This document shows positions 29,401 through 35,300 of a stretch of DNA of 64,000 bases, piece by piece; within the stretch, counting starts at the first letter, position 1; each line of letters begins with the position of its first letter. The stretch spans positions 68,863,890 through 68,927,889 of the forward strand of contig CM075850.1 in assembly GCA_037975125.1 (NCBI GenBank). Reading direction: 5' to 3'. The position numbers and the translations under genes were made by a program. This DNA comes from Latrodectus hesperus. Lineage: Eukaryota; Arthropoda; Arachnida; Araneae; Theridiidae. Under the pieces are notes generated by a model, which was not told the origin of the DNA, did no database searches, and saw only the letters and a list, made by a program, of their open reading frames with translations.

Positions 29401-31918
29401 ATAAAAATCTGTGCTGTAAGGATCTCTGAGGTAAGGCATTTAAATTTAAAAGAATGGTTTACTTTCTTAATTATTATTTCTTTTTTATATTTATTATGAT
29501 TAGATGATCATTTTACTTTTATTTTTTAACATAGGTTACCTTAAAAGTATTAATTTTATGCACATAAGTGTATTCTTAATGTAATCCACGTGTTACTGAA
29601 AAAGTTACTGAAATTTTTTGAAAAGGTTACTGAAAGTACTGAAAATATGTCCGATTAGTACTGATTGGGGTGCTCAGAGGTTGGCATCTCTGCGTGACTA
29701 ATCTGCTAGAGATCAAGCAAAGGGGCCACATCCTTAAGCTTGGCATTAAGGGTAGTCACTTCTTCCAGGGTGACCTCCAGCCTATGGATGTCGACTAGCA
29801 CTATGGAAAGCGCTAAGGTTGGAAATGTCCAGAGCCAGTGGCTGCCATTCTCTGTAGGGCTTCATAATGGGTGGTGCCATCAAGCCTGAACCTGTAGATT
29901 CTAATACTTTCATTGCTGAAACCAGTTCAAATACTTGTTACATGTTAATAAGAACACCAATCACTGTTCATAAACCATCACCTTTTGTTATACGAAAACT
30001 TTTCGCATCTTCAATTGGTGACATACAAAATATTAAAAAATTACAATCAGAAGATTTTCTTGTTCAGCTTGACAAAAAAAAACTTCTGTAGTCAGTAATT
30101 TAAAAAGTTTAGGCTCATTTCCAGTCGAAACATCATTTCACAAGTCTTGTGTTCTTTTAAACCTTGATTTCATATGTGTTACAGAAGCAGTATTTTTGTA
30201 AGACCTTTGTGATCAAGAAGCTCATACTGCACATTGTACAACACATTTGATGTGATGGTAGACTTATCCCTAGTCACCATGTTTTAATTTTTCAGACACC
30301 AGTATTACCAAAATTTATAAATGCAAGTTATATAAGTTGCAAACTTCATCCAAACATTCCTAGCTATTTTAGATGTCAAAAATATGGTCATTCTCCATGT
30401 AGGAATAGTGATCCTATTGTGTGGAAAATTTGCAATATCTAGTTATGAAACTGATATTTATACTTCAAAAATTTTTAAGTGTTGTAATTGTGCTGGTGCA
30501 CATGCTGCAATTTCTAAATATTGCCCTATATGGATCTTGTAGAAAGTAATTGCAAACAAAATAAAATATTTTTTCAAAAACAACATAAAAATTAGCATTT
30601 CCTATTTTTCTACTGTACAAATAGATGCAAAAATGAACAATCCAGCAAAAGAGAGTTGTTTATCAATATCTGCTCCACTTTCAACTTTTGTTATTTAAAT
30701 CTACTTTATCATCAACTTTTAATAGCACAAAGAATTCTACTTCAATTACCCATAAATCTAAGACTGATGAAACAAAAATTAAACCAAAACCTCAAGGAAA
30801 AAGCTTTAGAAGAAGATTAATATATTTTCTTAAGCAAATAAGGAAATGGATTCATTTTCTAATCTCAGACTGTTTCAAAATGTCAAGATAAGTTTAAAAA
30901 AACAATCAAATAAAACGTGCTCTGGATGACATTAATATCGTAAAACTGTCACGTTTCTCGGAAGACATTGTATTATTTTTTTTAAATTTATCCATTTCCT
31001 ATTTTTGTTGTTTTAATGCCTTTATTATTCTAAGTCTCATTCATCTCAACATTCTCAATTAAATCTTATCCAGTGATTTACTTAAGCACTTAGTTTTATA
31101 AAAGATACTCTTTTTTCCGATGCAGCTTATCCCATCTGAGGATCTTGTACCAGTAAAATAAAATCATTTTCATTGTGATTTGTTTGTATTTTTGACATCG
31201 CTTTAATAACTTATACTACAAATAAATATACCTTGACTTAAATAATTATAATTGCTTACATATAAAATGTAGAAAAGTAAAAATGCTACTAACATAATTT
31301 TGTGATTAAAATATATTATCAATTTCATAAATTAACTTTATTGAATAACTTTTTATTATTTTTGTAGACACATTTGAAGACCCACCAAAAAAGAAATCAA
31401 AAAAACGCAAGAGGTAAGTAATATATTTTAAAAAATCAATTTACATAGAATCCCTTTTAATTATAAAATACTTTAAATTTTTAATTGTCTTGCAGCTTAT
31501 CAGATGGACAGCTACTAGCATCAGCTGATGAAGTAAGTAATCAATCACTTTTTGCCTTAAAATCAATATAACTTCTAAATTTTAAAACAATAATTTATCT
31601 TTGCTATATATTTTAAATCTACTTTACCATCTGTTTCATTTTAGTTTTCAGCGTTACTTGAAGAGAATGCTGGAACCAAAATTGATACATTATCTGGTGA
31701 AGCTTTTAAAATGAAAAATAAGTCTGGTAAGATATGTTGATTTATATTTCTTCTTTTAATTTAATATAGCTGAACTTATTCTAAGATAATTTTACATTTA
31801 TCTTTTAGAAGCCAAACAAATTGCATGGGAAATAGAACGAGACAGGTTTGTCAAAGGGTTGAAATGGCAAAAAAGAAAAAGAAATAACTTCAAGAGAAAT
31901 AAAAAGTTTAAGAAATGA
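1573..31918 (+). CDS. CEBPZ: CEBPZ / NOC1 (MAK21 family) ribosome-assembly protein, 5' partial, 13 exons
   Basis: Homologue of human CEBPZ and yeast Noc1/Mak21, a nucleolar protein that acts with Noc2 in early 60S subunit assembly. Exons: 1573-1761, 2164-2231, 3540-3752, 8168-8365, 11539-11793, 15716-15895, 16001-16147, 18920-19489, 23608-23845, 31368-31413, 31496-31532, 31645-31726, 31809-31918. All junctions are GT/AG and the phases join without a stop, giving 776 residues plus TGA. The order of motifs follows human CEBPZ: LLIQDSPV near the start, EVERLIFRSNI, SALLSGVSRAYPY, SDRFYGALYRKLYDP, then GDPLLDFTTARFLDRFVYR (CBF/Mak21 domain), an acidic Asp/Glu tract, and a Lys/Arg-rich tail. Human CEBPZ is about 1050 residues, so roughly 200-270 N-terminal residues lie outside the window. 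The introns hold nearly all the mobile elements in the left half. The gene looks intact and functional. Confidence 0.95.
2164..2231 (+). CDS. CEBPZ: CEBPZ visible exon 2
   Basis: Acceptor TTTTAG, donor GTAATA at 2232. It encodes DSLQDLFIGDLLIEEKKLK, the counterpart of the human segment containing KELLITDLLPD, and leaves in phase 0. Confidence 0.9.
2352..2425. repeat. (TG)n-(TA)n microsatellite
   Basis: A short GT run passes directly into about 65 bp of alternating TA in CEBPZ visible intron 2. Spurious Tyr/Ile-rich reading frames arise from it. Confidence 0.95.
3092..3332 (-). mobile_element. tRNA-derived SINE, copy 1 (family A)
   Basis: Flanked by an exact 12-bp target duplication, AAGCCACTTGTT, at 3080-3091 and 3333-3344. 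Read on the - strand, it has a polymerase III B box (GGTTCGAATCCC) near its head, a unique body of about 180 bp, and an ACAACAACAA tail. The A box is poor, so the head looks slightly truncated. The body from the B box on is shared with the SINE at 7690-7947. It lies in CEBPZ visible intron 2. Confidence 0.85.
3540..3752 (+). CDS. CEBPZ: CEBPZ visible exon 3
   Basis: Acceptor CATAG at 3535-3539, donor GTAATA at 3753, phase 0 at both ends. It encodes RNRLLILWLFEDTLK and AVSHDTIEKTKMKA, matching the RLILWYFEHQLK and LSHDTL region of CEBPZ. Confidence 0.93.
3753..6179 (+). other. CEBPZ visible intron 3, unannotated AT-rich part
   Basis: Long AT-rich intron sequence with poly(T) runs. Overlapping short ORFs on both strands at 5665-5947 show no domain I recognise. 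No exon or element boundary could be supported. Confidence 0.5.
6180..7348 (+). pseudogene. LINE ORF1 (Gag-like, zinc-knuckle) relic, copy 1
   Basis: A degenerate reading frame encodes the Gag-like nucleic-acid-binding ORF1 of a non-LTR retrotransposon of the Jockey/I-like kind common in chelicerates. Recognisable parts in order are a 5' UTR-like leader (6200-6545), PFVIQKLLISSVGDIQNVKK at about 6757-6816, AEFLEKLRDQEARAALRI near 6980, and a zinc-knuckle region around 7150-7320 (RYGHFQQSCGK, then LCGKCAQSDHE). Stops and frameshifts occur throughout. The first Cys of one knuckle reads Tyr. The same sequence occurs at 26925-31130. It ends abruptly where a Gypsy integrase fragment begins. Confidence 0.7.
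7349..7680 (+). pseudogene. Gypsy-type integrase fragment
   Basis: Frame pieces read YHSQSDGMVE and then, with frameshifts, segments resembling the integrase core's C-terminal side in Ty3/Gypsy elements (a Trp-Asp motif, LLAHRS, NETPSHLLYAG). Only this internal scrap is present: no LTRs, protease or reverse transcriptase are visible. It abuts the LINE ORF1 relic on the left and the second SINE on the right. It is inactive. Confidence 0.6.
7690..7947 (-). mobile_element. tRNA-derived SINE, copy 2 (family A)
   Basis: Imperfect 10-bp flanking duplication, TATTGCCACA at 7680-7689 and TATTGCCATA at 7948-7957. On the - strand, an A box (TGGCTAAGTGA) and B box (GGTTTGAATCC) are followed by the same body as the SINE at 3092-3332, including GGCATGGATGT and CACCCTATGAACAGG. 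It is more diverged than copy 1. Confidence 0.75.
7951..8010. repeat. Short tandem repeat beside SINE copy 2
   Basis: Two units of about 29 bp, each beginning ATTGCCATACT and ending in a T run, stand directly after the SINE target site. Confidence 0.6.
8168..8365 (+). CDS. CEBPZ: CEBPZ visible exon 4
   Basis: Acceptor TTTCAG, donor GTAAAG at 8366, phase 0. It encodes LVNKIGDP, KDMKGVVIQEVERLIFRSNI and YYSLCFLNQ, a strongly conserved CEBPZ block. A 4.4-kb intron filled with transposon debris precedes it. Confidence 0.95.
9690..10600 (-). pseudogene. mariner-family transposase relic
   Basis: On the - strand, scattered frame pieces follow a mariner DDxD transposase. HDKQHNSQPSLINDS (from about 10370 down to 10310) resembles the RSGRPS linker. 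FLQGYHET and GDETWAAHF (near 10140-10070) contain the first catalytic Asp in the usual GDETW setting, followed by a TPENKQQLMHW-like piece. Stops and frameshifts are frequent and the C-terminal half is hard to follow. It lies in CEBPZ visible intron 4. No terminal repeats were identified, so the borders are approximate. Confidence 0.6.
10700..11538 (+). other. CEBPZ visible intron 4, 3' part
   Basis: AT-rich intron sequence with no recognisable element before the exon 5 acceptor. Confidence 0.5.
11539..11793 (+). CDS. CEBPZ: CEBPZ visible exon 5
   Basis: Acceptor TTTCAG at 11533-11538, donor GTAAGC at 11794, phase 0. It encodes KKGEVNTKMMSALLSGVSRA and FNISIQALMLIFQ, matching human CEBPZ closely. 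The CBF/Mak21 domain begins around here. Confidence 0.95.
13916..14007 (+). repeat. Unnamed dispersed repeat, copy A
   Basis: A segment of about 92 bp from AATAAAATACTATTA to CTTTCATTTTATTG aligns with 16422-16517 with moderate divergence and small gaps. Both copies are in CEBPZ introns in the same orientation. The type of element is unknown. Confidence 0.55.
14489..14579. repeat. 49-bp tandem duplication
   Basis: Two head-to-tail units, 14489-14537 and 14538-14579, share CTAAGATATGCCTAC and AAAAAAATCCTATGTGATAT without mismatch over the shared 42 bp. Confidence 0.9.
14671..14760. repeat. Foldback: 42-bp arms, 6-nt loop
   Basis: The left arm (14671-14712) and right arm (14719-14760) are inverted copies with about five mismatches, both containing CCTAGGATTTTT near the centre. 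It could be a tiny foldback element or a hairpin formed in place. Confidence 0.8.
15716..15895 (+). CDS. CEBPZ: CEBPZ visible exon 6
   Basis: Acceptor TTTTAG, donor GTACAT at 15896, phase 0. It encodes SDRFYGALYRKLYDP, LVLNLVYKAIKKD and RIKAFIKRLLQ, a core stretch of the CBF/Mak21 domain. Confidence 0.95.
16001..16147 (+). CDS. CEBPZ: CEBPZ visible exon 7
   Basis: Acceptor CTTTTAG after a short 105-bp intron, donor GTGAGT at 16148, phase 0. It encodes CGILVLISEISKLHPD followed by an acidic run (DSDSEEHYEDVPD), as in human CEBPZ. Confidence 0.93.
16148..18919 (+). other. CEBPZ visible intron 7 (2.8 kb)
   Basis: AT-rich. It holds copy B of the unnamed repeat. A - strand ORF of 69 codons at 16787-16996 has no recognisable domain and no sign of being a gene. 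Confidence 0.5.
16422..16517 (+). repeat. Unnamed dispersed repeat, copy B
   Basis: Partner of 13916-14007: shared AATAAAATACTATTA, TGCAAAATAA and ACTTTCATTTTATTG blocks in the same order. Confidence 0.55.
18920..19489 (+). CDS. CEBPZ: CEBPZ visible exon 8 (largest)
   Basis: Acceptor AATAG, donor GTAAGT at 19490, phase 0. It encodes PSWVHKP, RNPLHAK, FHPSVSLYAHQ and the family signature GDPLLDFTTARFLDRFVYR, then a charged stretch ending SDEFEKLLDN. This is the most diagnostic exon of the gene. Confidence 0.97.
19604..19658. repeat. Perfect 26-bp inverted repeat with 3-nt loop
   Basis: Arms 19604-19629 and 19633-19658 are exact reverse complements around a CCC loop, about 115 nt downstream of the CEBPZ exon 8 donor. 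If transcribed, the intron would form a stable hairpin here. Confidence 0.95.
19960..22938 (+). mobile_element. hAT (Charlie/ZBED-like) DNA transposon, full length, 2979 bp
   Basis: Flanked by an exact 8-bp target duplication TTCTAAAT (19952-19959 and 22939-22946), the hAT hallmark. The ends are CAGTCTTTCCCAAA and, reversed, CAGTGTTTCTCAAA (12 of 14 identical), the pattern of Charlie-type hATs. G-runs and GGGGGCG motifs recur just inside both ends. The left 900 bp is notably richer in G, C and CpG than the host sequence. It sits in CEBPZ visible intron 8 in the same orientation as the gene. The transposase gene inside is broken, so the copy is not autonomous. Confidence 0.95.
20883..22690 (+). 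pseudogene. hAT transposase (BED finger, ZBED5/FAM200-like), broken
   Basis: The reading frame starts at ATG 20883 with a BED zinc finger (Cys-x2-Cys at CLLC, then HLNEIH), followed by the RNase-H-like catalytic domain. That domain contains FSIQLDEST and ATDGAPAMTGCQKGF, which hold the first two acidic residues, and then HTEVRWLSKG. The C-terminal dimerisation motif CERGFSAV is near 22490. Breaks are a one-base shift in an A run near 21070, a second shift near 21205, an in-frame TAA at 22395 inside otherwise conserved sequence, and a shift near 22560. Sequence on both sides of each break still matches the family, so the damage is recent or partly sequencing error. The largest intact stretch is 21198-22397 (399 codons). 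Confidence 0.85.
23608..23845 (+). CDS. CEBPZ: CEBPZ visible exon 9 (acidic tract)
   Basis: Acceptor TTCTCAG, donor GTATGT at 23846. It starts in phase 0 and ends with one base of a split codon. It encodes a Lys-rich patch (LHKKRKAS) and then a long Asp/Glu-rich, low-complexity segment with six consecutive Asp codons, equivalent to the acidic region of human CEBPZ. Confidence 0.93.
23846..26924 (+). other. CEBPZ visible intron 9, 5' part
   Basis: AT-rich. A slightly more complex patch at 24770-24900 may be a worn repeat, but I cannot place it. Confidence 0.45.
26925..27250 (+). mobile_element. LINE copy 2, 5' leader segment
   Basis: Aligns with the leader of copy 1 (6200-6480). Shared marks include TCTCATAGACAGTTAAGATCC against TCTCCTAGACAGTCAAGATCC and the GGACA.GTGG motif. 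The element continues at 29693 after an inserted hAT. Confidence 0.7.
27251..29692 (+). mobile_element. Second hAT transposon, nested in LINE copy 2
   Basis: Ends are CAGATATGCC and, reversed, CAGAGATGCC. The flanks read GCATGAC before and GCGTGAC after, an imperfect 7-8-bp duplication whose exact register is off by a base or two. The LINE sequence on either side is contiguous when compared with copy 1, so the insertion borders are well supported. It is about 2.44 kb with a decayed transposase gene. Confidence 0.8.
27491..29232 (+). pseudogene. hAT transposase relic (second type)
   Basis: Pieces in order are KKFSCARTKETVFIYNLAQN, YFSLATDGNND (first catalytic Asp setting), NTDKAIF, SFSCDNAYTMTGNIKGVVSY (second Asp), then after a frameshift near 28096 CHLIHLSAKHAA and LKYVSTRWLSLQQSLDR. 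The C-terminal dimerisation part (HSNAGTERICSVIKK) is at about 29060-29100 in another frame. The family differs from the hAT at 19960, since it lacks the BED finger and has only limited similarity. At least four frameshifts or stops make it inactive. Confidence 0.75.
29693..31130 (+). pseudogene. LINE ORF1 (Gag-like, zinc-knuckle) relic, copy 2
   Basis: Continuation of the element starting at 26925. The reading frame at 29867-30091 includes PFVIRKLFASSIGDIQNIKK. Next come YFRCQKYGHSPCR and CCNCAGAHAAISKYCPIW, two zinc-knuckle regions typical of this ORF1, near 30360-30530. A Ser/Thr- and Lys-rich end follows at 30688-30891. The right border is uncertain. Divergence from copy 1 is substantial, so both are old. 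Confidence 0.65.
31368..31413 (+). CDS. CEBPZ: CEBPZ visible exon 10
   Basis: Acceptor TTGTAG, donor GTAAGT at 31414. Encodes DTFEDPPKKKSKKRKR, a basic cluster that would serve as a nuclear or nucleolar targeting signal. A 7.5-kb intron with nested transposons precedes it. Confidence 0.88.
31496..31532 (+). CDS. CEBPZ: CEBPZ visible exon 11 (37 nt)
   Basis: Acceptor TTGCAG, donor GTAAGT at 31533. Encodes SLSDGQLLASADE, equivalent to the SSLFVSAEE segment of human CEBPZ. The split codons on both sides join correctly. Confidence 0.88.
31645..31726 (+). CDS. CEBPZ: CEBPZ visible exon 12
   Basis: Acceptor TTTTAG, donor GTAAGA at 31727. Encodes FSALLEENAGTKIDT, equivalent to human FGHLLDENMGSKFD. 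Confidence 0.9.
31809..31918 (+). CDS. CEBPZ: CEBPZ terminal exon
   Basis: Acceptor CTTTTAG. Encodes AKQIAWEIERDRF then a Lys/Arg-rich tail ending FKRNKKFKK and TGA at 31916-31918, matching the human ending (LRWEAERDDW followed by a basic tail). Confidence 0.93.
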
Positions 31919-31987
31919 ATCTAATAATTTATTGTAAATAATATTTTTATATTTGTTAAATATGAAACCAAAATGTATATAAAGCTT

Positions 31988-31993
31988 AATAAA
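31988..31993 (+). terminator. CEBPZ poly(A) signal AATAAA
   Basis: Canonical AATAAA 70 nt after the CEBPZ stop codon. It predicts a very short 3' UTR ending near 32010, just ahead of the convergent PIGL 3' end. Confidence 0.65.
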
Positions 31994-32119
31994 AATGAAT
32001 CAAAAAGTAGTTGTTAAATGGTGTATTGTTTCCAATTACATTAATATGCAGGAGAAATAGCATGAAGAGAAAATATTTAATTAAAATCTTTAAACATTTT
32101 CCAAATAAATACATGAACT

Positions 32120-32125
32120 TTTATT
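32120..32125 (-). terminator. PIGL poly(A) signal AATAAA
   Basis: AATAAA on the - strand about 115 nt after the PIGL stop. With the CEBPZ signal at 31988, the two transcripts would end within roughly 100 bp of each other. Confidence 0.5.
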
Positions 32126-32238
32126 GATAGACTTACAAATAATGTTAAAAACGATTAAGTTAAAATCTAATATCAATATGCAACTACATTCCATTCAGAA
32201 AATACCAGGTACACTTTTGAAAGATGGTGTGAGTCGAT

Positions 32239-32337
32239 TCAGAGTTTTATAAATGTATTTATGTATACATATCTTGAAAATATTATGTACAATTTTCTAA
32301 ACCATACATACTGGGAATAGTGGATTTTCATGCATTT
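32239..32337 (-). CDS. PIGL: PIGL terminal exon
   Basis: Acceptor TTTTCAG. Encodes [19 protein letters not shown] and SRYVYINTF before TGA (32241-32239), almost identical in pattern to the human C-terminus. Confidence 0.92.
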   Translation of the reverse strand, partial: KCMKIHYSQYVWFRKLYIIFSRYVYINTFIKL

Positions 32338-35300
32338 CTGAAAAAAGAAAAAGTTATTTCTATTTATAAATTTATGTGAATATTAAAAAATATAAAATTG
32401 TAGCAACTCACCCATGTCAATTTAACATCTCGATAATCCGAAATGAAACAAAAATCTTCTTTCAAATAATTCAGGTACACAAAAAGAAATGCAAAGTATT
32501 TTTGGAATAAAGAAACAGATTTAAGCAAATAAACATCACAATCTGTAAAAATAGTACATACATTTGAACAATATTCTAACATTGTATTATTTATATAAAA
32601 ATTTGTAATGCACTTTTTTATGTAAATTAAGCTGAAATGTTATATGTGTAATAAGAACTAAAGTGTATTTAAATAATTTCTTAATCCTCCAATTGCTATC
32701 AGTTTTTTATTAAAAAATATATTTAACATTTTTGTGCATTCATTTCTACAGTAAAAGCCAAATATATTATGAACTCTTAACTAAAGCTTGTAAATATATC
32801 AGCATAAAAAAATTTTAAAAATTAATTTATATTAAATATTCAATGTCACAAATTATATAAACTTTGTTTTTGTAACATAAATGCTTCTGAGTGATAATTA
32901 TTTTAATAACTGATAAAAATCAAAGTTATTCTAAGAATTTATCATGTATGAAATGTTTAAATGACTTTTGCATGCTACAAAATAAAATAATGAAGTTTAA
33001 ATGTTCAATGATTTGTTTTTTCTTTTAAGAATGGTTTTATAATCATAACTTATTTAAAAAAAAACATTTGATTCTGGCTTTATTTAAAGTTGATGCATTT
33101 TTAATCATTCCAATAAACCTTAAAATAGGAGAACCTAATTAGTCTTTTTTTTTTTATAAGTTGAATTTATGATTCCTTATAGAATATTTAGTAATAGTCA
33201 TAGTACTTCAAAGTACACATAATATTCCTTTGCTGGTGTGATGTAGAGGAAAGATTGCTGGATCGCACACACATAAGAGTTGATCCCTTCTCTAGACTAA
33301 GTTCAAAGTTATCAGGCTTTTGGTGTAGGTAATACATAAATAAAAGTTAATCAATAAAGAATTGTAGCCTTCGTTTGTATAACTACCTACACTCAATATA
33401 GTTTTAACATTTAATGTTTCCTCATAGACATAGGATACTAAAGATTTGAAAAAACAAATTTAAATTTAATAGATTAACTAAAAATACTATAAAACTAAAT
33501 GCCAAACTTTAACACTAAAGATACTTATTTGAATTATTACCTTGTGGAAATAATTGCTTTGACTTTAAATATCTGCAAATAAAATAAAAGCATTAATACT
33601 TTAATTTTTATGTTTGTAATATTCTTCATTGTTAACATTTTACTGATTACATGGGATTTAATGTAAAAAACATTTAGTATTTTTACACAATCATAAAGCT
33701 AAATAACAATTGCTTTTCTCACTTAATACTATTACTTTGGTAAAAACCTGCTGAAGCAATGGTGTAAAACAGTTATTGCGCCAGTCTTTAAATCAAACAT
33801 GCATAGCTGCCAACTCTACTGATTTTATCGAGAAACTCCTGGTTTTTCATAGTTTTTCTCAATTTCCCGATAATGGATCTACTAATTTTTGGCAATTTCA
33901 GTGAAAAACTTAAAATTAGCCAGAAGTTTATTTGAGTTGTTTTAGGAGCAAATTGCCAATAGATAATGCACTAATATTATGATAATATATATATTTTAAA
34001 TATGTTCCTCTGAGTTGAGTTTTGAGTCCACTGTGAAAGGATGATACTGTAATCACTAGGTTGCCGAGAATCCTACGAGTTGGCAGCATATAACTAACAT
34101 TCAGAGTAAACACCTGGTGCATGTTTACATAAGCAATTCAATTAGGAGGAATAATACCAGTTATTAGCGATTTAATTAGGAAAATATTTTCATCAAACAA
34201 AATAACTGTCATTGAATTAAATTTATTTAGCAATGAATTTTATGAAATTTTATAAGTTTAATAGTTATAAAAATTGCACTAATGTAGTAAAAGTTTATAT
34301 AAAATAAATATTGGGATATAAATGTTGATGTTTATTATTTTACATTTAGTACATTCTTGTATCATTCATAGTTCCTTTATGTTGAATTGAGGTTGATGAA
34401 TATTTTATTAAAAATTTAAGATTAACACAAAATATTTTTAACATAAATCATTCTCAGAATGTATAATCTAAAGAGTAAGCTTGTCTTTTTGGGGTGCTAC
34501 CATTTAAACATTCTGTTTCAAGCAAAAATGTCGCTAGAAGTGTCCTGATTTTCCCCCCTCAAAATTAGTAGAATCTACTGATATTTTTTCTTCCAAGGTT
34601 GGCAGGTATGAACATGTAAGAGAAGTAGTTTTAAAAGAATTCTTCCTTGTCCTTATTAATTAATTGAAATTAAAAATATCAGTTGCTAAATCTGCAGTTG
34701 ATTGATTCCCTATAATTTTGTTATTCAACATAAAATAAAATGACTAGAATTTCATGATTTAATTACATTTTTTTTTGTCTAGCAAATTATTCTGACCCTT
34801 TTGTTTTTTTTAAAATGTACAATGATAAATTGATGCACAAGAAGTATAGTTACTCAAGTTTATATTACTAAGCAGATTACTCAACTTTTAAGAAAGTACA
34901 ATCAAAATGTCATTGAATTAAGAATGAATGATGCTTTTCCATTTAATTTTTATAAAATAAATCTTTGAGTTGTTAACTTGGGTAAGCTATTAATTAAAAA
35001 AAATGGGAGTTTTGTATATAAATACATTAAGAATGTAAATGAAAAAGCGGTTATAAACTAATATTTTTTCCAACAAAAGATTTCAAGCAATATTTGTACA
35101 TGCAATCTATAATGGAAAAAATGCTTTGCAAAATAAACAAATAAAAAGTAATTCATTGTTTACTTTAATCCTTGGCAAATAGCAATATGATTTGAATGAC
35201 CACTGACTCCACCATCATCAAATGAAATCACCTAAATCAGAAAAATATATCTTTTGAAGAAATCTTAAAAACACATATGTTAATATTTTTAAAAAAAGTA

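Noticed and set aside
33928..34122. 64-codon - strand ORF in PIGL intron 4
   Set aside because: It lies within the non-autonomous hAT; no domain and not part of PIGL by phase or homology.
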